Positions 52,301 through 64,000 are shown, numbered from the stretch's first letter. The stretch: DNA of 64,000 nt from Centroberyx gerrardi (GCF_048128805.1 NC_136013.1:5070602-5134601); one strand, 5' to 3'. Notes: generated by a model from the letters alone, not told the origin. Numbers and translations: made by a program.

Positions 52301-55300
52301 CTACAGATCAGCTGGCATAGAATAACAAGTTGCTTAGCAATGGACACAACTGTGGAGCCAACATGGCTGCCACTGAATTGCAACCTTGCAACTCCTCCAA
52401 AGACGAGTTAAAAAGAACCGAAGCAACTGAAAATTCAGCTACTCCACTGAAAACTGCACAATGTTCAAACTCTGGTGTTGAGAGAAAGAAAACTCACCAC
52501 TGGATGGTCGGCCTCGATCCTGTTCTCTATCTCCCTGGGTGAAGACGAACAAACAGCAGTCACCATGGTGACACCAACAGACCTACCATCTCATCTGGAC
52601 CATAAGCCTGTCCAGTTACCCCTCCACAGCAGCCAATCAAGTTCATTTTTATCAGATATTAAACAGATACTTGAATAAATCTGATATCCTGAGTTCAGTG
52701 TTGAGAAGGTAAGTCTTACTTTATCAGTCATCTATAAGCTATATGACATTTAATGTATTATTTCACAATTTCTAAAGGCTTATGGTCCCATACCCATATC
52801 AATGACTTGAATGGCAAAATGAAACCACAAACTCTTACCGTGTTAGCCTGCTGTGAATAAAATGTGTTAGTTTAGTACCACCTGTTGCTTCTTCCATTCA
52901 GAGTTTGTTTTGATCTTGGTTTTTCTTCTTTTTGTCAATCTTGCTTGCAGCAGGCCTCCTCTCCTCGTTTGTACATTTTGTTTTAGATGGGGCTTTATAT
53001 CAATTCGCAGTTGGAAGTCCACTGCTACAGATCTAGGTTTCAGGATTATTGACAGGCTTAATGCCTAAATAGCTCATGGAGGAAACTCTAATCTGAGACA
53101 CACCTGGGTCAAAATGCATTTGTAAATAATTCTAGTTTGTTTTAACCTACTTGGAGCACCAGATGGGTGGGGTTTACAGCATCAGGACAGTTCAGATAAG
53201 TTTTCAATCAAAGAAAACTATACTGAATTAACCTTCTATGTGGCAAACCCCACCCATCTGGTGCTCCAAGTAGGTTAAAACTGACACTATTGGTGTTGTA
53301 TTATTTGCAAAAATGACCCAGGTATGATCTAAAGCCAAGTATGGTTATTTAAAACCTATGAGAGAGGGCTGTTTGCTGTGCACATCCTTTCCAAAGCTAG
53401 ATTTACAGCCAGGTTTTTCAGCCAGGTCCCGGTCCAGCAGAGTGCAGTCCAGCTCTGCATGCTGTCTTGTCCTCCAGGGCAGCGGGGGGGGGGGGGGGGG
53501 GGGGGTTGGATGTTTTTGAGGCTGGAGTATGAAGTATTTAAGATACTGAAAGGAAATGTTTACCGGAGCATGCCCAAATCTTGTCCTAAAAAAGATTCCA
53601 TAACAGCTTCGAACTGGGGCCGATTTCTTCCAGCTCTACAAATCAAATCGCCGTTAAAATTGTTTGTCCTTGGTGGTTTTTATCCCCCCCACCCCCCACC
53701 CCCCACCCCCCCAAATCCCCAAGTACCCCAACAAACAAACCCCACCCCAATCACAACCACACAAACCCACACTGTAAAATGTCTAATACACAAAGGGCCA
53801 GGCTAATTGATTATTGCTAATTTACATATTAACAATTAGGGCTGGGTTATCGTTACTAACTTCTCTTAACTCGTTCAATGCGGATCCTAACACTTCAAGT
53901 TTGATACTGTTTCTGAAATGTTACTTTTTCCAATACCTGAACAAATTTTGCATTGAACCAATGCACATTTCATTATACAATAAACTGAACTAATTTCTGT
54001 GTAACAGTTACAGTGCAACTTGATTTGCCAAATACAATCGGACCATGCTCAATTTATTTCCTAAAAAAATAAAAGAATATAAGCTAGTTACAAACTTTTC
54101 AAGGTTTCTGATATCTTTCAATACCTTCTGATGCCTTCAAATCAATATCAATACCCAGAACCAGTACAGTATGGATATGTGTCGCTTTTCGATACCCAGC
54201 CCTACTAAGAAACATAAGAACATCAGTAGAATGGAATAAACATCTGCTAACTAAACAGAGGCAACTGTAGCTCTATATTATTCTAAAAGGTGGGACGACT
54301 ATGAACCCGTTCCCTCCTGGTCCGGTCCGGCCCGGCTCGCCCCCTGCAGGCCGCCCGGCTCGCCCTCACCCACTCACTCTGAGGTGTTCCTCTTTTCGGA
54401 GAAGACTCGCAGGATGAACTCGCCCTCCTGGTGCGGCTCGTAGGTGGAGGGGATGATGACGTACTCGCCGGGGCTCAGGCGGAAGCGCTGGGTCACCTCG
54501 CGCAGGTTGATGTAGGACTTGCAGCGGGCCTTGGAGGAGTTGAACAGGAAGAAGTCCTTCTGCATGTGCTGCTTGTTGCCGTGCATCTGCGAGGCGGATG
54601 GAGAGGAAAAGAGTGGGACACCATGGCAAGTTGTTGGAGTGAAATGTAAATTTTTTTCTGATAAAATGATGGATGAAAACGGCCACAGCAGTCACACAAG
54701 ACAGAAGAATGGGTTATTCACAAGATTGTAGTATAAAAAAACTTAAACAGTAATCAAACTTGGAAATGTGGGTGTGAAAAAGAAATAGTGCGGGGTATGA
54801 AACAACTTGCAAACTGATGCTCCACTGTAAGAGTTTCCTTTACTCCTTCCTTACCTCCTTTGGCACCTATGGACAGACAGAGGCAATATTAGTTATTTAT
54901 GTCAGATGGAAGCACAAACAAAAAAAAGAAGTATATTGTTCTTATGATGTTAAAACTGCACTATCCTGTTTTTTTGCTGTTAGAATGGGAATGGGAAGCA
55001 TTAATTTTGCCTAAATAACTCAAATTCAAATCCACCTATAAAATTCACTCTGTGTTCACTGTGATTATGCGTATTTCTAGGCAGAACTGGGTCAAATGGC
55101 AATTCCAAACACGGTTTATGGTTTATTTTATCCTACTTTGGTGCCACACTGCAAAAAATGTCCATCTTAACAAGTCATTTAGTCTCGTATTCAGCCTTCA
55201 AATCTTATTTTTCCTGAAACAAGAGAAAAATCCTGCCAGTGAGGTGAGAAAACTCCACTTGTTTCCAGTGTGGTTTCACTTGTTTCAGGAGTTTTCTAGA

Positions 55301-58300
55301 AGTGAGTGTGAATATGATGAAAGCAGTCAGAATAAGGCAGATCACTGCACTACTATCAAGAAAATGAAACTTGATTCTACAAAAGTTGATGATTTGCATT
55401 GGAAACAAGTGAAATTATCTAACCTCACTGGCAGATGATTTTTTATTTTTTATTTTAGGACTCAATAATAGAATATGACTCATATGTACTGTAGTTCGAA
55501 TGGAGGATTTTTTGCAGTGCAGAGAGGGGTGGGGTTTGCCACATGGGACAATGCAACAAGTGCTGGAAAGTTTTTCTCTGATTGACTGAACTGTCAATGT
55601 AATAAAAAACACCCAGGTCTGTTTTCTAGCTCTGACCGGTCAGCGGGAGTCTGACAGCACATCACCTCATAAATGGCAAATCCGATGGTGAACAGGTTGG
55701 CTCCCATCTTGCGCTCTTTCCTCCTGTTCTTCTGCATCAGCGCCACCACGAAGGTGCAGGCCACCTCGTTGTCCTCGGGGTCGTCGTCCTCCTCCAGCAG
55801 ACGCAGGCGGTACTGAGGGTTGGTCCAGAAAGTGTCTGCAGGAAGGTTGAGATACAGGTGAGATTTTTAAGGTTTTTTGTTTTAGGATTACTTTTGGGTT
55901 TTTTTTTTTAAAGGCACATAACTTCAATTCATTTCTAATTCTTGAGATAAGTGTTTTCCTGTCTTTTGTGTTCCTCGTTCCTCAACACATCTGAACATTT
56001 TAGAATAGGTATATATATATAAGAGTGGTGGTCCAAAATGAGATGTCCACCACTGAAAAAAAAAGGGACACTCGTACTCTTTAAACACATTATGGCCATT
56101 TATAATTAATTCTTTCATTCATTCTAAATGAATAAATTAATGAATGAATGTATGAATGTTTATATGAAGAGTGGCGGTCCAAAATGAGATGTCCACCACT
56201 GAAAAAAAAGGGACACTCGTACTCTTTAAACACCATTATGGCCATTTATAATTAATCCTTTCATTCATTCTAAATTAATAAATGAATGAATGAATGTATG
56301 AATGTTTATATGAAGAGTGGCGGTCCAAAATGAGATGTCCACCATTTGAAAAAAAAACCCAAAACACTCCTACTCTTTCAACAGGATTTTTAACGGATAG
56401 AAGGGAACTTAAGCCCTGAGCTGACAAAAAGCTCTTTCAGACTTCATATTCTACATTTTAGAGATACTAAATTATGAACATTGGTGATCTTTAATTGGGG
56501 TGTGTTGATTTGCAAAAGGTAAAAAAAAAATGAGGCCACGATGTGAGACAAGGCTCTCCTCTGTGTGGGATAAAAAAAGTGAGTTCAGAGAGAGGAGCGG
56601 ACATGCTGCTGAGGTACCTGGGTAGTTCCTGCAGCCTCCGGCGGAGCAGCCTCTCACCCAGCGCCCTTCGTTCACAGAAACCGTCCACTTGTGGATCTTG
56701 TCGTCCTCCAGGGCGTCGGGGGTGAGGTTGCAGATCTCGATCTTGGTGTAGTTCTTCTTGAAGTCCTCGAATGACATCCTGGACGGGCAAGGAAGAGACA
56801 GGGACAGGATGGGTATCTGGCTAAAACCTCCACATCCTTAAACAAATACCAGCAGAAAATTCTCTGAAGAATGAAGCACCTGTTCTCCTGACGATAAAAA
56901 TGAGTGTTTGTACTGTTGGAAAAAATGTTATACTGATACCAGAGCTGATATGTGAAATTCAATGCTAGTTCTGAAATGATACTTTTTCGGTTGAATGAAA
57001 GCCTTTCTCGTTATGTGATTTTTTGTGAAATAAGTAGATATGCCATTTGCTTTTCTATTCAATTGATTTCCTCAAATCCCCATAATTTAGAGTATATATA
57101 CCATCCCGTTGTTGGAATCCAACATTTTGAAGCTTTTCAATACCCTTTGATTTTGATTCAAAATTTCACTAGTGTTGTTCGGTATAGATTTTAAATACAC
57201 ATCCATAAATAATATGCCACTGACCAGAACTCTCCATCCTCGGCGTTCTGATGCTGCAGCTTGTCCTTTTCAGTCTTAGAGAGGGAAGTCCACTCCTTAG
57301 AGCTGAGTGAAATATGAAAAACAATGACACATTCTGAAATTATGACACAATTAACAGAAAACTGAGCTAAATGTTACGATAAATACAAAATGAAAATGAT
57401 AAGATAGTACAGTTGTGCCTTTATCAAACTCGAGGTCCTTCTGTAACGGCAAAGCGGGACCAAAAATAAAGAATTAAGAGTAAAGATGGTTTAAAAAAAA
57501 CTCCTACTTGTCACTCCAGGGGCCGTTCCACTCCACCTGACCCCATGGGTTCCTGAGGCGCACCAGACGCACTTTAGTGTCCTTTTGCTGGGACTGTTTA
57601 CACTGTGGAAACACACAAAGTTACAAACAATGCAGGTTATCATATTCATACTTGTAGTCACTCATATTGTCTTTACATATTCCTCTTTGTTGGACACTTT
57701 TATGCAACGAGCATTATGGTACTGTGGGCTCATGCATTTTTTCAGCATTTGTCACTCTAATGTGAATCATTCCCCTAACCTCTGCCTTTTTAGCGCCCTT
57801 CTCTACCATTTGCTGCACAGTTATGCGGGGCCGTACAGTCAGAACCACTGCGGTATTACTGTTGTTATTGTTGTGTTCTCAGTCAGCGGTCTGTCTCACC
57901 TCCTCCACTGCAGTCACAGAGTAGGCGTGACCCTTCACAAGTCCCGTCACAGTGCGAGTCTCAAAGCGAGCGGGAACCAGGGACTGGAGATACAGCAAAC
58001 ACAGACGGCGCACATTTAGGATAAAAGGGACTGGAAACCGATTATACATTTCATTTAAAGATAAACACATATTAGCAAAGAGAGGTGGTTGTAAATGGGA
58101 ATTCCTATGAAACTGGCTTTTAGGTAGAATCTCTGGAGAAGTAGACATTTCCGTCAAATTTACGAAGATCTTTCCCAGTGGTATGGGTTTTGAGTTATTA
58201 GCTCTTAAAACCAAGCAAAATGCAATTCTTCAAGATCATCCAGATGCTTTGCCTAGGATGGTTGCAAGAAAACATAATGTTTTTGTGCAATACATTTGCA

Positions 58301-61300
58301 GTAGGGTTCCATTGATATGGGTATATCTTATTATATCTTGTATATCTTATAAATGTTTTTATATACTGAAGCTGCCAATAGTCGATATTTTGTGCCAATA
58401 TTCAACATCTAGCCATTTCATGCCAAAAAAATCCAAGAATTCAGTGTTTCCCAAAGAATGTTATTCTTGTCAGGGTGGAAAAGCCTTCTAAACAGAATTT
58501 GGACCATCATTGGACACTAAAACTCTACTGAAACCCATGTAAAGTAAAGTAAAGTTTTATGTTGGTTAGCAACTCTGAAATTCAGGTTTCATTCTAGGTT
58601 TTCCAGACAGTCACACTTGAAGCTGTTGAGTAAAATCATATCCTCATTTCTCTTATATTGGTGGTGGATGATATTAATTGTCTCATATTGAATCTTTGTC
58701 AAAACGTCTATTATATCGGCAAATATATATATCGGTCTACCCTTAATTTGCAGAATATCAACAATAAAAGTCAGTTTCTGCAAAATTCCCTTTTCAGAAA
58801 CAGACAGAAAGATACAGTAGAAGGAATCACAGACTTTCAGTATCCTTTGTATCCTGCCAAGATAAAAAAAAACCCATCTGACTCACATCGATGGAGCAGC
58901 CCATGAGGGAGCCTCTCTCCAGAGCTTTCTTCATGATCTTGTACAGCTCCTTGGGCGCCTCCTTCATCTCGTAGAACTCAGTCACTCCTCCGGTGAAATC
59001 CTCCATGGCCTCGGTGGTGTTTCCACCCTTCAGGGCCTCGTAGGAGCCGTGCAGCCTGGAGAGGAGGGAGGGGACAGTTACATCTGCTGTAGGTTTTAGG
59101 AATTACAATGAGTGCAACAGTAGAATATGCTTAAACTCCTCCATCATCACCAACATTATTAGCAACCGGCTGTAAAGAGTGCAAAGCCAGTTGAATCGGT
59201 GGTTTCATCAGCTGAGAGTTTTTGACTGGACTTTTCTAATTATGTAAGATTATAAAAATGTACAACATGACTGGCCGATATCGGACATTTAATAAAATGG
59301 CAATATCAGCCCCATATATCAGCCAAACCCTAATGTGATTATTAGGAGGTTAGTATGGTTAGTATCCCATTTATTAGCTTAGAGAAAACTGTAGCCCACA
59401 AAATCAGTGTGGATCGTAAGTAAAAAAACTATTTTGAAACAGTGGGGAAAAGTTTAAAAAAACATGTATGTTATTTAGGTAAAAGGTACTGACACCTTAT
59501 CTATGTAAAAGGTACTGATACAACCTGTCGGAAAGATAAATCTACTCAAAAAAACAGAAGAAGTGTGCAATATGCAATATGTGCAATACGTAAAACACCT
59601 AATAATTGTCTTCCAGTCTAATAAGTGGAGGTTTTATCACATTGTGGTTAAGAAATAGCCAGGAATTGAGCCTTGTTCTCACAAGTGGGAGTCCACACAT
59701 CAAACAACACAGCCAAAGGTAAATATTCAGTAAATACCCAGAAAACACCCAATATCTGCCTGGTGGAAATACAGTATATGAGCTCTTCTTCTATTCTTCT
59801 ATGAAAAAACCCCCAAATTATTTTCTTAAAATACACTGACTTGGCGTAGGCCTTCTCCAGCAGGGCGCTCCAGAACTCGTTCCTCTCGGCAGACTTGGTG
59901 AAGACCAGCTGGTTGTTGAAGGTTGGGATGCGGTCGTCAATGACAACATCCACCCAGTCGCCATAGCGCCAGAACTGCAGGACACACAGGGAGGTGAGGG
60001 GGGGAGAGACAACCCTCCTACAACTTCTACAAACCACAGACATTTTAATCAGTGGACCTTCACTGTGATTATGTCTTTGTTTAGTAATATGTAATGTTTT
60101 AAGTTATTAGTAATGTTAAAAGTCCTGTTATGTTTGATATTTTATTCTAAGTATGTGTTTTTTTGTATTTTTTTACTCATATATAACCCCACTCCGGCTC
60201 CAACATGTAAACAGAACCCAGTACAATATTCTCTAGATTCATATATATATTTCTGTTTTTTTCTTTTCAAATGGAGGGCCCTTGTGTATATTTCATAGTG
60301 TAGTGTAATATAGTGTATAGAAAAAAATTATACTTTTTACATACGACTTATATACAACTTTTTTACATACTACTTCCAAAAGAGACCTATTTTCTAAATG
60401 TCTTTTTTCTTTTTTAATTTCCTGTTGTGTTATATTTAACGTGACCCATGTAAGCAACCCACAAAGTCTAATTCCTACAGCCATTACATGTCTAATAACA
60501 CTCTGATTCTCAATTCTATTTCTTATTTTTAATTATTATCATCATTAGCTGCCACTGAGGAGCCTGCTCGTCGTTCTGGAGTCCACAAAAATACATTCTT
60601 TTCTTTTCCTCATCTTTTTAAGTAAATCTGATCTTCATTTTAATCACAGTATAAGAGGATGAAATGCAAAAGGAAAGATTGAATGTTGGCATGAGGGCGA
60701 TGTGGGAATATTTGGTAATCAGATGGTTGTTTCTGACCTGGAAGTGGAAGATGCCGCCATAGCCCTCTGAGAAGCTTTGCTCCTGAGGAACGACTCTGTA
60801 GAGAAGCTTCTCATTCAGAGTCAGACAGGCGATGGCAGCCAGCAGCCAGCAGTCACCTGGACAGAGAAATTTTTTTAAATTTAATTCAAGCCAGTTCCAT
60901 TTACTTACACTTCTTTTATTACAGCAGGGCAATTTTCACGACAGGCATAAAAACATACATTGGGAGTCACAGTAACCTTGACAGGAATGGTCATTTCAGC
61001 TACCTTTGGACATATAAGCGATTCTAATATGTGTACAAGTATAGTTTAAAGTTCAAGGAATTGAAGGGAGTTCAATGGTATCAATCAAAGCAGTCAATTA
61101 GGGCGGGGTACTGTTTGAACTTCTGTGGCACAACACTGATTCTGATACTTCAGATTTGGTACGGCTTTTCCCCAATACCTTTCATGCTATTCTTGTGAGA
61201 ATTTACGCAACAGAGCTATTTGTTTTCGGTGTAACATTTGCACATTTCATCCGCTTCTTTAAATGGAATCAGAAATCAAACTGATCCCTCAGTCCCACAA

Positions 61301-63448
61301 AAAAAGAGCAAAACTTGAGTTCTTTTCATTGTTAAAATTCAACATTTTGAAGTTTTCTGATACCTTTAGATGCTTGAAAATGTATCCTAAAACTGCTTAT
61401 AGTTGGAAACCTTTCAAAACTGTCACCTGTCTTTCATTCAACGAGGAGAATAATGGCCGAGGCCCGCACCTACTGTACCTTGGCCATTGTGACGTCAACA
61501 AAAACAAAAACAAAGACCGACAGCAAGTTCTCCGCTGGACATTTTTTTTGTTTTGCAGGAGGAAAAGACCACCTGTGAGTGCTGAGCGTGTGTTTTCTGA
61601 TTGTCCAGGTGTGTGCCAGAGTGTTGGCTGTTCGGCCGGGAACAATGTAAGTTTTTCAACAGGGAGCGGGCAACAGCGTCTGCCTGGACCTTTGTCCTTT
61701 TTGCTCCCCTTTATTTGTGGCCTGGACAGGACAACAATGAGAAGTGCTGCTGGTTGGATTCCCTTCCGAAAGAGTAAGCATAATATGGGGAGGCCGTGCG
61801 TGGGGGATCGATGGGATGTTTGCTACCCTGTTTTCCTGGTGCTGGCCGAATGCACACGCAGATTTAATGTCGAATGCATGTAGAGTGACGTTGTAATGTG
61901 CAGCTCACTGTCTATCATATGTCTTGCACAATCTGGTCACACTGTATGTTAAAAACGGGTCTTTCCGACATTCTTCCAAATTCAGATACTCTTACACTGT
62001 TAAATTAGTTTTAAATTAGTTATTTTGTGATGGAGAGTTGTAACTTCTGCCTCAGTGATTTCCTACATTTCCCAAAATGACTTACAACAACCCCCAGAAT
62101 AAGTTAATACTCTAAACTACACTAAACAACAACACAGGCCCTGAAATGCCAAGTACATCACCAATACCTGTTTTTTTTTAAACAGTGTTAAAGTGTTTTA
62201 GGGTGGATTTTTTTTTTCTTTCCTCTTTATCATTCCATACGTGTCAGCACACACACATCTTTAGGGTTGGGGTTCAATTCAGTTAAATTCAAACAACATT
62301 GACTAACTAATGAAAGGTTCATTCTCAATTGCTTCATTACAGTTTAGAACTGAAAATCTAAATTAAATCCTTTGCATTCCTCCTAAATCCTTTGAAATGA
62401 GAAGAAAATCCACTTCCCGAATTGAATAAGCTGAATGTGAGTTGACACCACTCCTCCTGACGAACATATTGGGATGTTATTATTATAACAATTTAATAAT
62501 AACAGGAATATTTTTTTTACCAAGATCTCCCTGGCAGATGTCTGTCCTACTGGCTCCTCCCACAATGAACTGAGGGTTCTCACAGATTTCCTGCAGACAG
62601 ACAGTCATAAACACAGAATGGAGTTAACTTTAGTGCACAAGCTATGAAAAATCAACCTGACATCAGTGATATATTTTTGTCAAATACTGTTTTGGGCAAA
62701 ATTACAGATGTCACTAAATAGGGAAACAATAAAACATCCATGATAGTGTATTGTTAAACTCCAACATGATAAAAGCACTGAAATCTTAAGTGTCAGTAAA
62801 CCAAGCAAATACGAAACATTTATATTCTGATGACATTTTCTAATCATCTATAGGCATTCTGACACTTTCAGGTTGTGCAGCCACAACATGACTCAACTCC
62901 ATCCAGGTGGGGAGTATTTTTATCCCAGATGTGCCTCTGTTGAACATCTGCATCTCCAGGTAAAATCCCACAGAGCAGGAGTGAGAGATGCTTCCCTCCT
63001 CAAATATTAGTTTTCAGCATAAAATAATCCCTCATCAGGATGGGGGAAAAAAAGGTTATTTCCATGCACAGGTTTGACGTTGCCGTAAACCGAAGAAAAC
63101 GTCCCACCTCCCACACGTGAGAGCCATCCCCTCTTTATTTAACTTTGCGACCAGCGCTCCTCTCCATGTGCCAACCCGTCTAACCTCCCCTCCTACCTTG
63201 GGCCTCTTCCAGACGATGTTCTTGACTTTGTTGGACTTGTGCCCAAGCTCCTTGTAGCCCAAGGACTCCACAGTGGCGGGGAAAGTGTCATCCTCAAACA
63301 GGCCCTTCTTCTGAAGGCACTCCTGCTTCAGGGCGTTGAAGTCCTGGCCGCTGAAGCGGAGGGGCTTGTTGACGGACCCTTCCCCATCTCTCCTCTCTCG
63401 TTCCCGGATCAACCGGTCGCAGAAAAAGCCAGCCGGTGTATAGGGCAT
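46610..63448 (-). CDS. capn3: Calpain-3-type calcium-dependent cysteine protease, short (Lp82-like) exon set
   Basis: Calpain 3 cleaves cytoskeletal and sarcomeric proteins. Coding exons in order: 63197-63448, 62521-62590, 60738-60856, 59841-59974, 58887-59055, 57898-57981, 57508-57593, 57225-57302, 56618-56778, 55666-55835, 54855-54866, 54378-54586, 52498-52534, 51618-51695, 50770-50827, 50004-50068, 49368-49436, 48943-49021, 48527-48643, 47571-47629, 46610-46636: 2133 bp, 710 aa, in phase. Catalytic residues by my count: Cys110 ([15 protein letters not shown]), His267 ([11 protein letters not shown]), Asn291 (RNPWG). A C2-like domain ([20 protein letters not shown], about 331-515) and a penta-EF-hand domain (about 540-710, ending WLQLTMYA) follow. 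NNQLVFTKS and VSVNEGRW are typical of calpain 3. From memory, most exon sizes equal human CAPN3, including a 12-bp VPKE microexon, but human exons 6 (IS1), 15 and 16 (most of IS2) have no counterpart. The N-terminus MPYTPAGFF also differs. It could be capn3a or capn3b. Confidence 0.92.
46815..47194. mobile_element. hAT-type MITE with perfect 8-bp target-site duplication
   Basis: The 380-bp element runs from TGGGGATGGGACGATAT to ATATCGTCCCATCCCTA, with inverted ends. It is flanked by GTATATAT at 46807-46814 and 47195-47202. It is non-coding and lies in the last intron of capn3. Confidence 0.9.
47828..48198. mobile_element. MITE-like repeat family B with terminal inverted repeats
   Basis: The left end TTTAAAGCTACACTAGGCAA and the right end TTGCCTCGTGTAGCTTTAA are inverted repeats of each other, with a single mismatch over the core. 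The interior is non-coding. The right half recurs at 14430-14605. It lies in a capn3 intron. A 2-3 bp target duplication is possible but ambiguous because the ends are palindromic. Confidence 0.75.
49317..49351. repeat. (GA)n tract in a capn3 intron
   Basis: This is a simple GAGA run just beyond the 3' side of the exon at 49368-49436. Confidence 0.9.
51235..51437 (-). mobile_element. tRNA-derived SINE
   Basis: On the minus strand it reads GCGTCCCGGTGGCTCAGTGTG (an A-box-like TGGCTCAGTGTG) and then GGGTTCAAATCC (a good B box), followed by a CT-rich tail region and an A-rich end (GGCAAAAAAAAATGGCAAAA). This is the layout of a tRNA-headed SINE with a Pol III promoter. It sits in a capn3 intron in the same orientation as the gene. 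It is not a functional tRNA, because the acceptor stem does not close. Confidence 0.75.
51567..51600. repeat. Poly-C tract in a capn3 intron
   Basis: A C-homopolymer run lies about 20 bp from the donor of the exon at 51618-51695, on its downstream (intron) side in transcript order. On the transcript strand it is G-rich, just after the 5' splice site. Confidence 0.9.
53139..53281. repeat. Perfect 37-bp inverted repeat (foldback element)
   Basis: The arms 53139-53175 and 53245-53281 are exact reverse complements over all 37 bases, around a 69-bp loop. Weaker inverted similarity continues outwards, with ACCTGGGTCA near 53102 and TGACCCAGGT near 53324, so the whole element may be about 220 bp. 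It lies in a capn3 intron between the exons at 54378-54586 and 52498-52534. Confidence 0.95.
53484..53507. repeat. Poly-G tract in a capn3 intron
   Basis: This is an uninterrupted G run. A complementary C-rich stretch follows at about 53684-53720, so the two could pair in the transcript. Confidence 0.9.
53837..54204. mobile_element. hAT-like MITE (TAGGGCTGGGTTATCG family)
   Basis: It starts TAGGGCTGGGTTATCG and ends CGATACCCAGCCCTA, an inverted pair with one extra base. No coding capacity is seen. Target duplications are not clear (TTAACAAT versus CTAAGAAA). Diverged relatives appear at about 56915-57190 and 61095-61395, sharing phrases such as CCAACATTTTGAAG. It lies in a capn3 intron. Confidence 0.75.
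56021..56380. repeat. ~145-bp tandem repeat, about 2.4 copies
   Basis: Units begin at about 56023, 56169 and 56314 with AGAGTGG(T/C)GGTCCAAAATG. Each holds GAGATGTCCACCA, an A-run, and a GAATGAATGAATG tail. The third unit is truncated. The repeat lies in the capn3 intron between the exons at 56618-56778 and 55666-55835. Confidence 0.85.
58302..58745. mobile_element. Diverged hAT-like MITE (ATATCGGCC family)
   Basis: It starts TAGGGTTCCATTGATATGG and ends ATATCGGTCTACCCTTA, as rough inverted repeats. It is non-coding and lies in the capn3 intron where a counterpart of the human IS1 exon would be expected. A short related fragment is at 59268-59332. Confidence 0.5.
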
Positions 63449-64000
63449 TTCGTCTCAGCTGATTTTTTTTTTTTGAAAAAACTGGCTTTTGCCACTTGTA
63501 CTAAAGGTTTACAAGCCTAAAAACCCTGGCATAAATCCAAACGGCTAATCTCTGATTGGCTCTTTGTTTGTGTGACGTCCCCCTCCCCTTGGTCAAATAG
63601 CAGGTGCAAAAGCTAGGTGTGAAAGAGACATTCACTCGACATGCATTCACCTCTGCATTACCATGCACACACATACACACAGACACACACACATATACAC
63701 ACACATGCGTACACACATAAATGTCTATTTGTTGCGTTTCCATTGGCCGACCGAACAATGATCTTTCCCTGGCTGTAGTGCCCCGGTGCCATCATTGTTG
63801 GGCGACACAAAGCCAGTGGGCCGCACCACACGGCATGTAAAGAGGGTCGCTAGATGCCCTGCCTCAGCAGAAGGCATTCAACCCCTTTAAACCTATTCTC
63901 AATGGAGCTCAGCATTGAGCAGTCTCAGCACAACTACAGCAGGCTAATGCTATGGAGAGTACCATCCATTTTTTATAACTAGTGGGAATAATACAACATC
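63449..64000. promoter_or_regulatory. capn3 upstream region
   Basis: The sequence above the ATG (minus strand) contains an E-box CAGGTG at 63601-63606 and a CA-rich run at about 63666-63720. No TATA box or start site can be fixed. No other gene is seen to the window end. Confidence 0.35.

Noticed and set aside
61263-61883. 206-aa + strand ORF in capn3 intron 2
   Set aside because: It starts in a MITE remnant, is opposite to the gene, and shows no recognisable domain or splice partner.

Overview
The window is vertebrate nuclear DNA, almost certainly from a ray-finned (teleost) fish. Coding sequence is split into many short exons with GT/AG borders, the proteins match vertebrate families, and the non-coding DNA carries teleost-type repeats: short hAT-like MITEs ending in TAGGGCTG-like termini, a tRNA-derived SINE, LINE debris and simple-sequence arrays. 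No operons, CRISPR arrays, prophages or bacterial features are present.

Layout, left to right. (1) 18-2093, + strand: a broken copy of a multicopy fish gene that resembles uncharacterised SAMD3-like predicted proteins. It is followed by a 45-bp minisatellite and about 2 kb of AT-rich sequence. (2) 4683-12785, - strand: the first nine coding exons of ezrin, an ERM membrane-actin linker (FERM domain and the start of the helical region). Its remaining 3' exons are not in the window. One of its introns is dominated by a 1.3-kb AGAGT array. (3) 14125-15689, - strand: complete four-exon nenf (neudesin, a secreted cytochrome-b5-like protein). (4) 16911-22066, + strand: complete eight-exon pacc1/tmem206 (proton-activated chloride channel), head to head with nenf. 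(5) 26739-42751, + strand: complete 21-coding-exon znf106 (zinc fingers plus WD40 propeller, 1795 aa). (6) 46610-63448, - strand: complete 21-coding-exon capn3-type calpain (710 aa), tail to tail with znf106.

I placed the exon borders by hand from splice consensus and reading phase. For nenf, pacc1, znf106 and capn3 the summed coding exons are a multiple of three and stay open to the stop, so these four models are well supported. From general knowledge, nenf-PACC1 adjacency is seen on human 1q32, and the convergent CAPN3-ZNF106 pair on human 15q15, while EZR lies on 6q25. The window therefore joins blocks that are separate in human.

The genes do not form one pathway. No wholly new system stands out. 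The most interesting points are: the calpain has the exon content of a lens-type (Lp82-like) calpain 3 written into the gene, with no visible exons for the IS1 insert and most of IS2; a pentamer satellite supplies the splice acceptor of an ezrin exon; there is a perfect 37-bp inverted repeat; there is an internal alternative start in znf106; and several mobile elements have readable target-site duplications.
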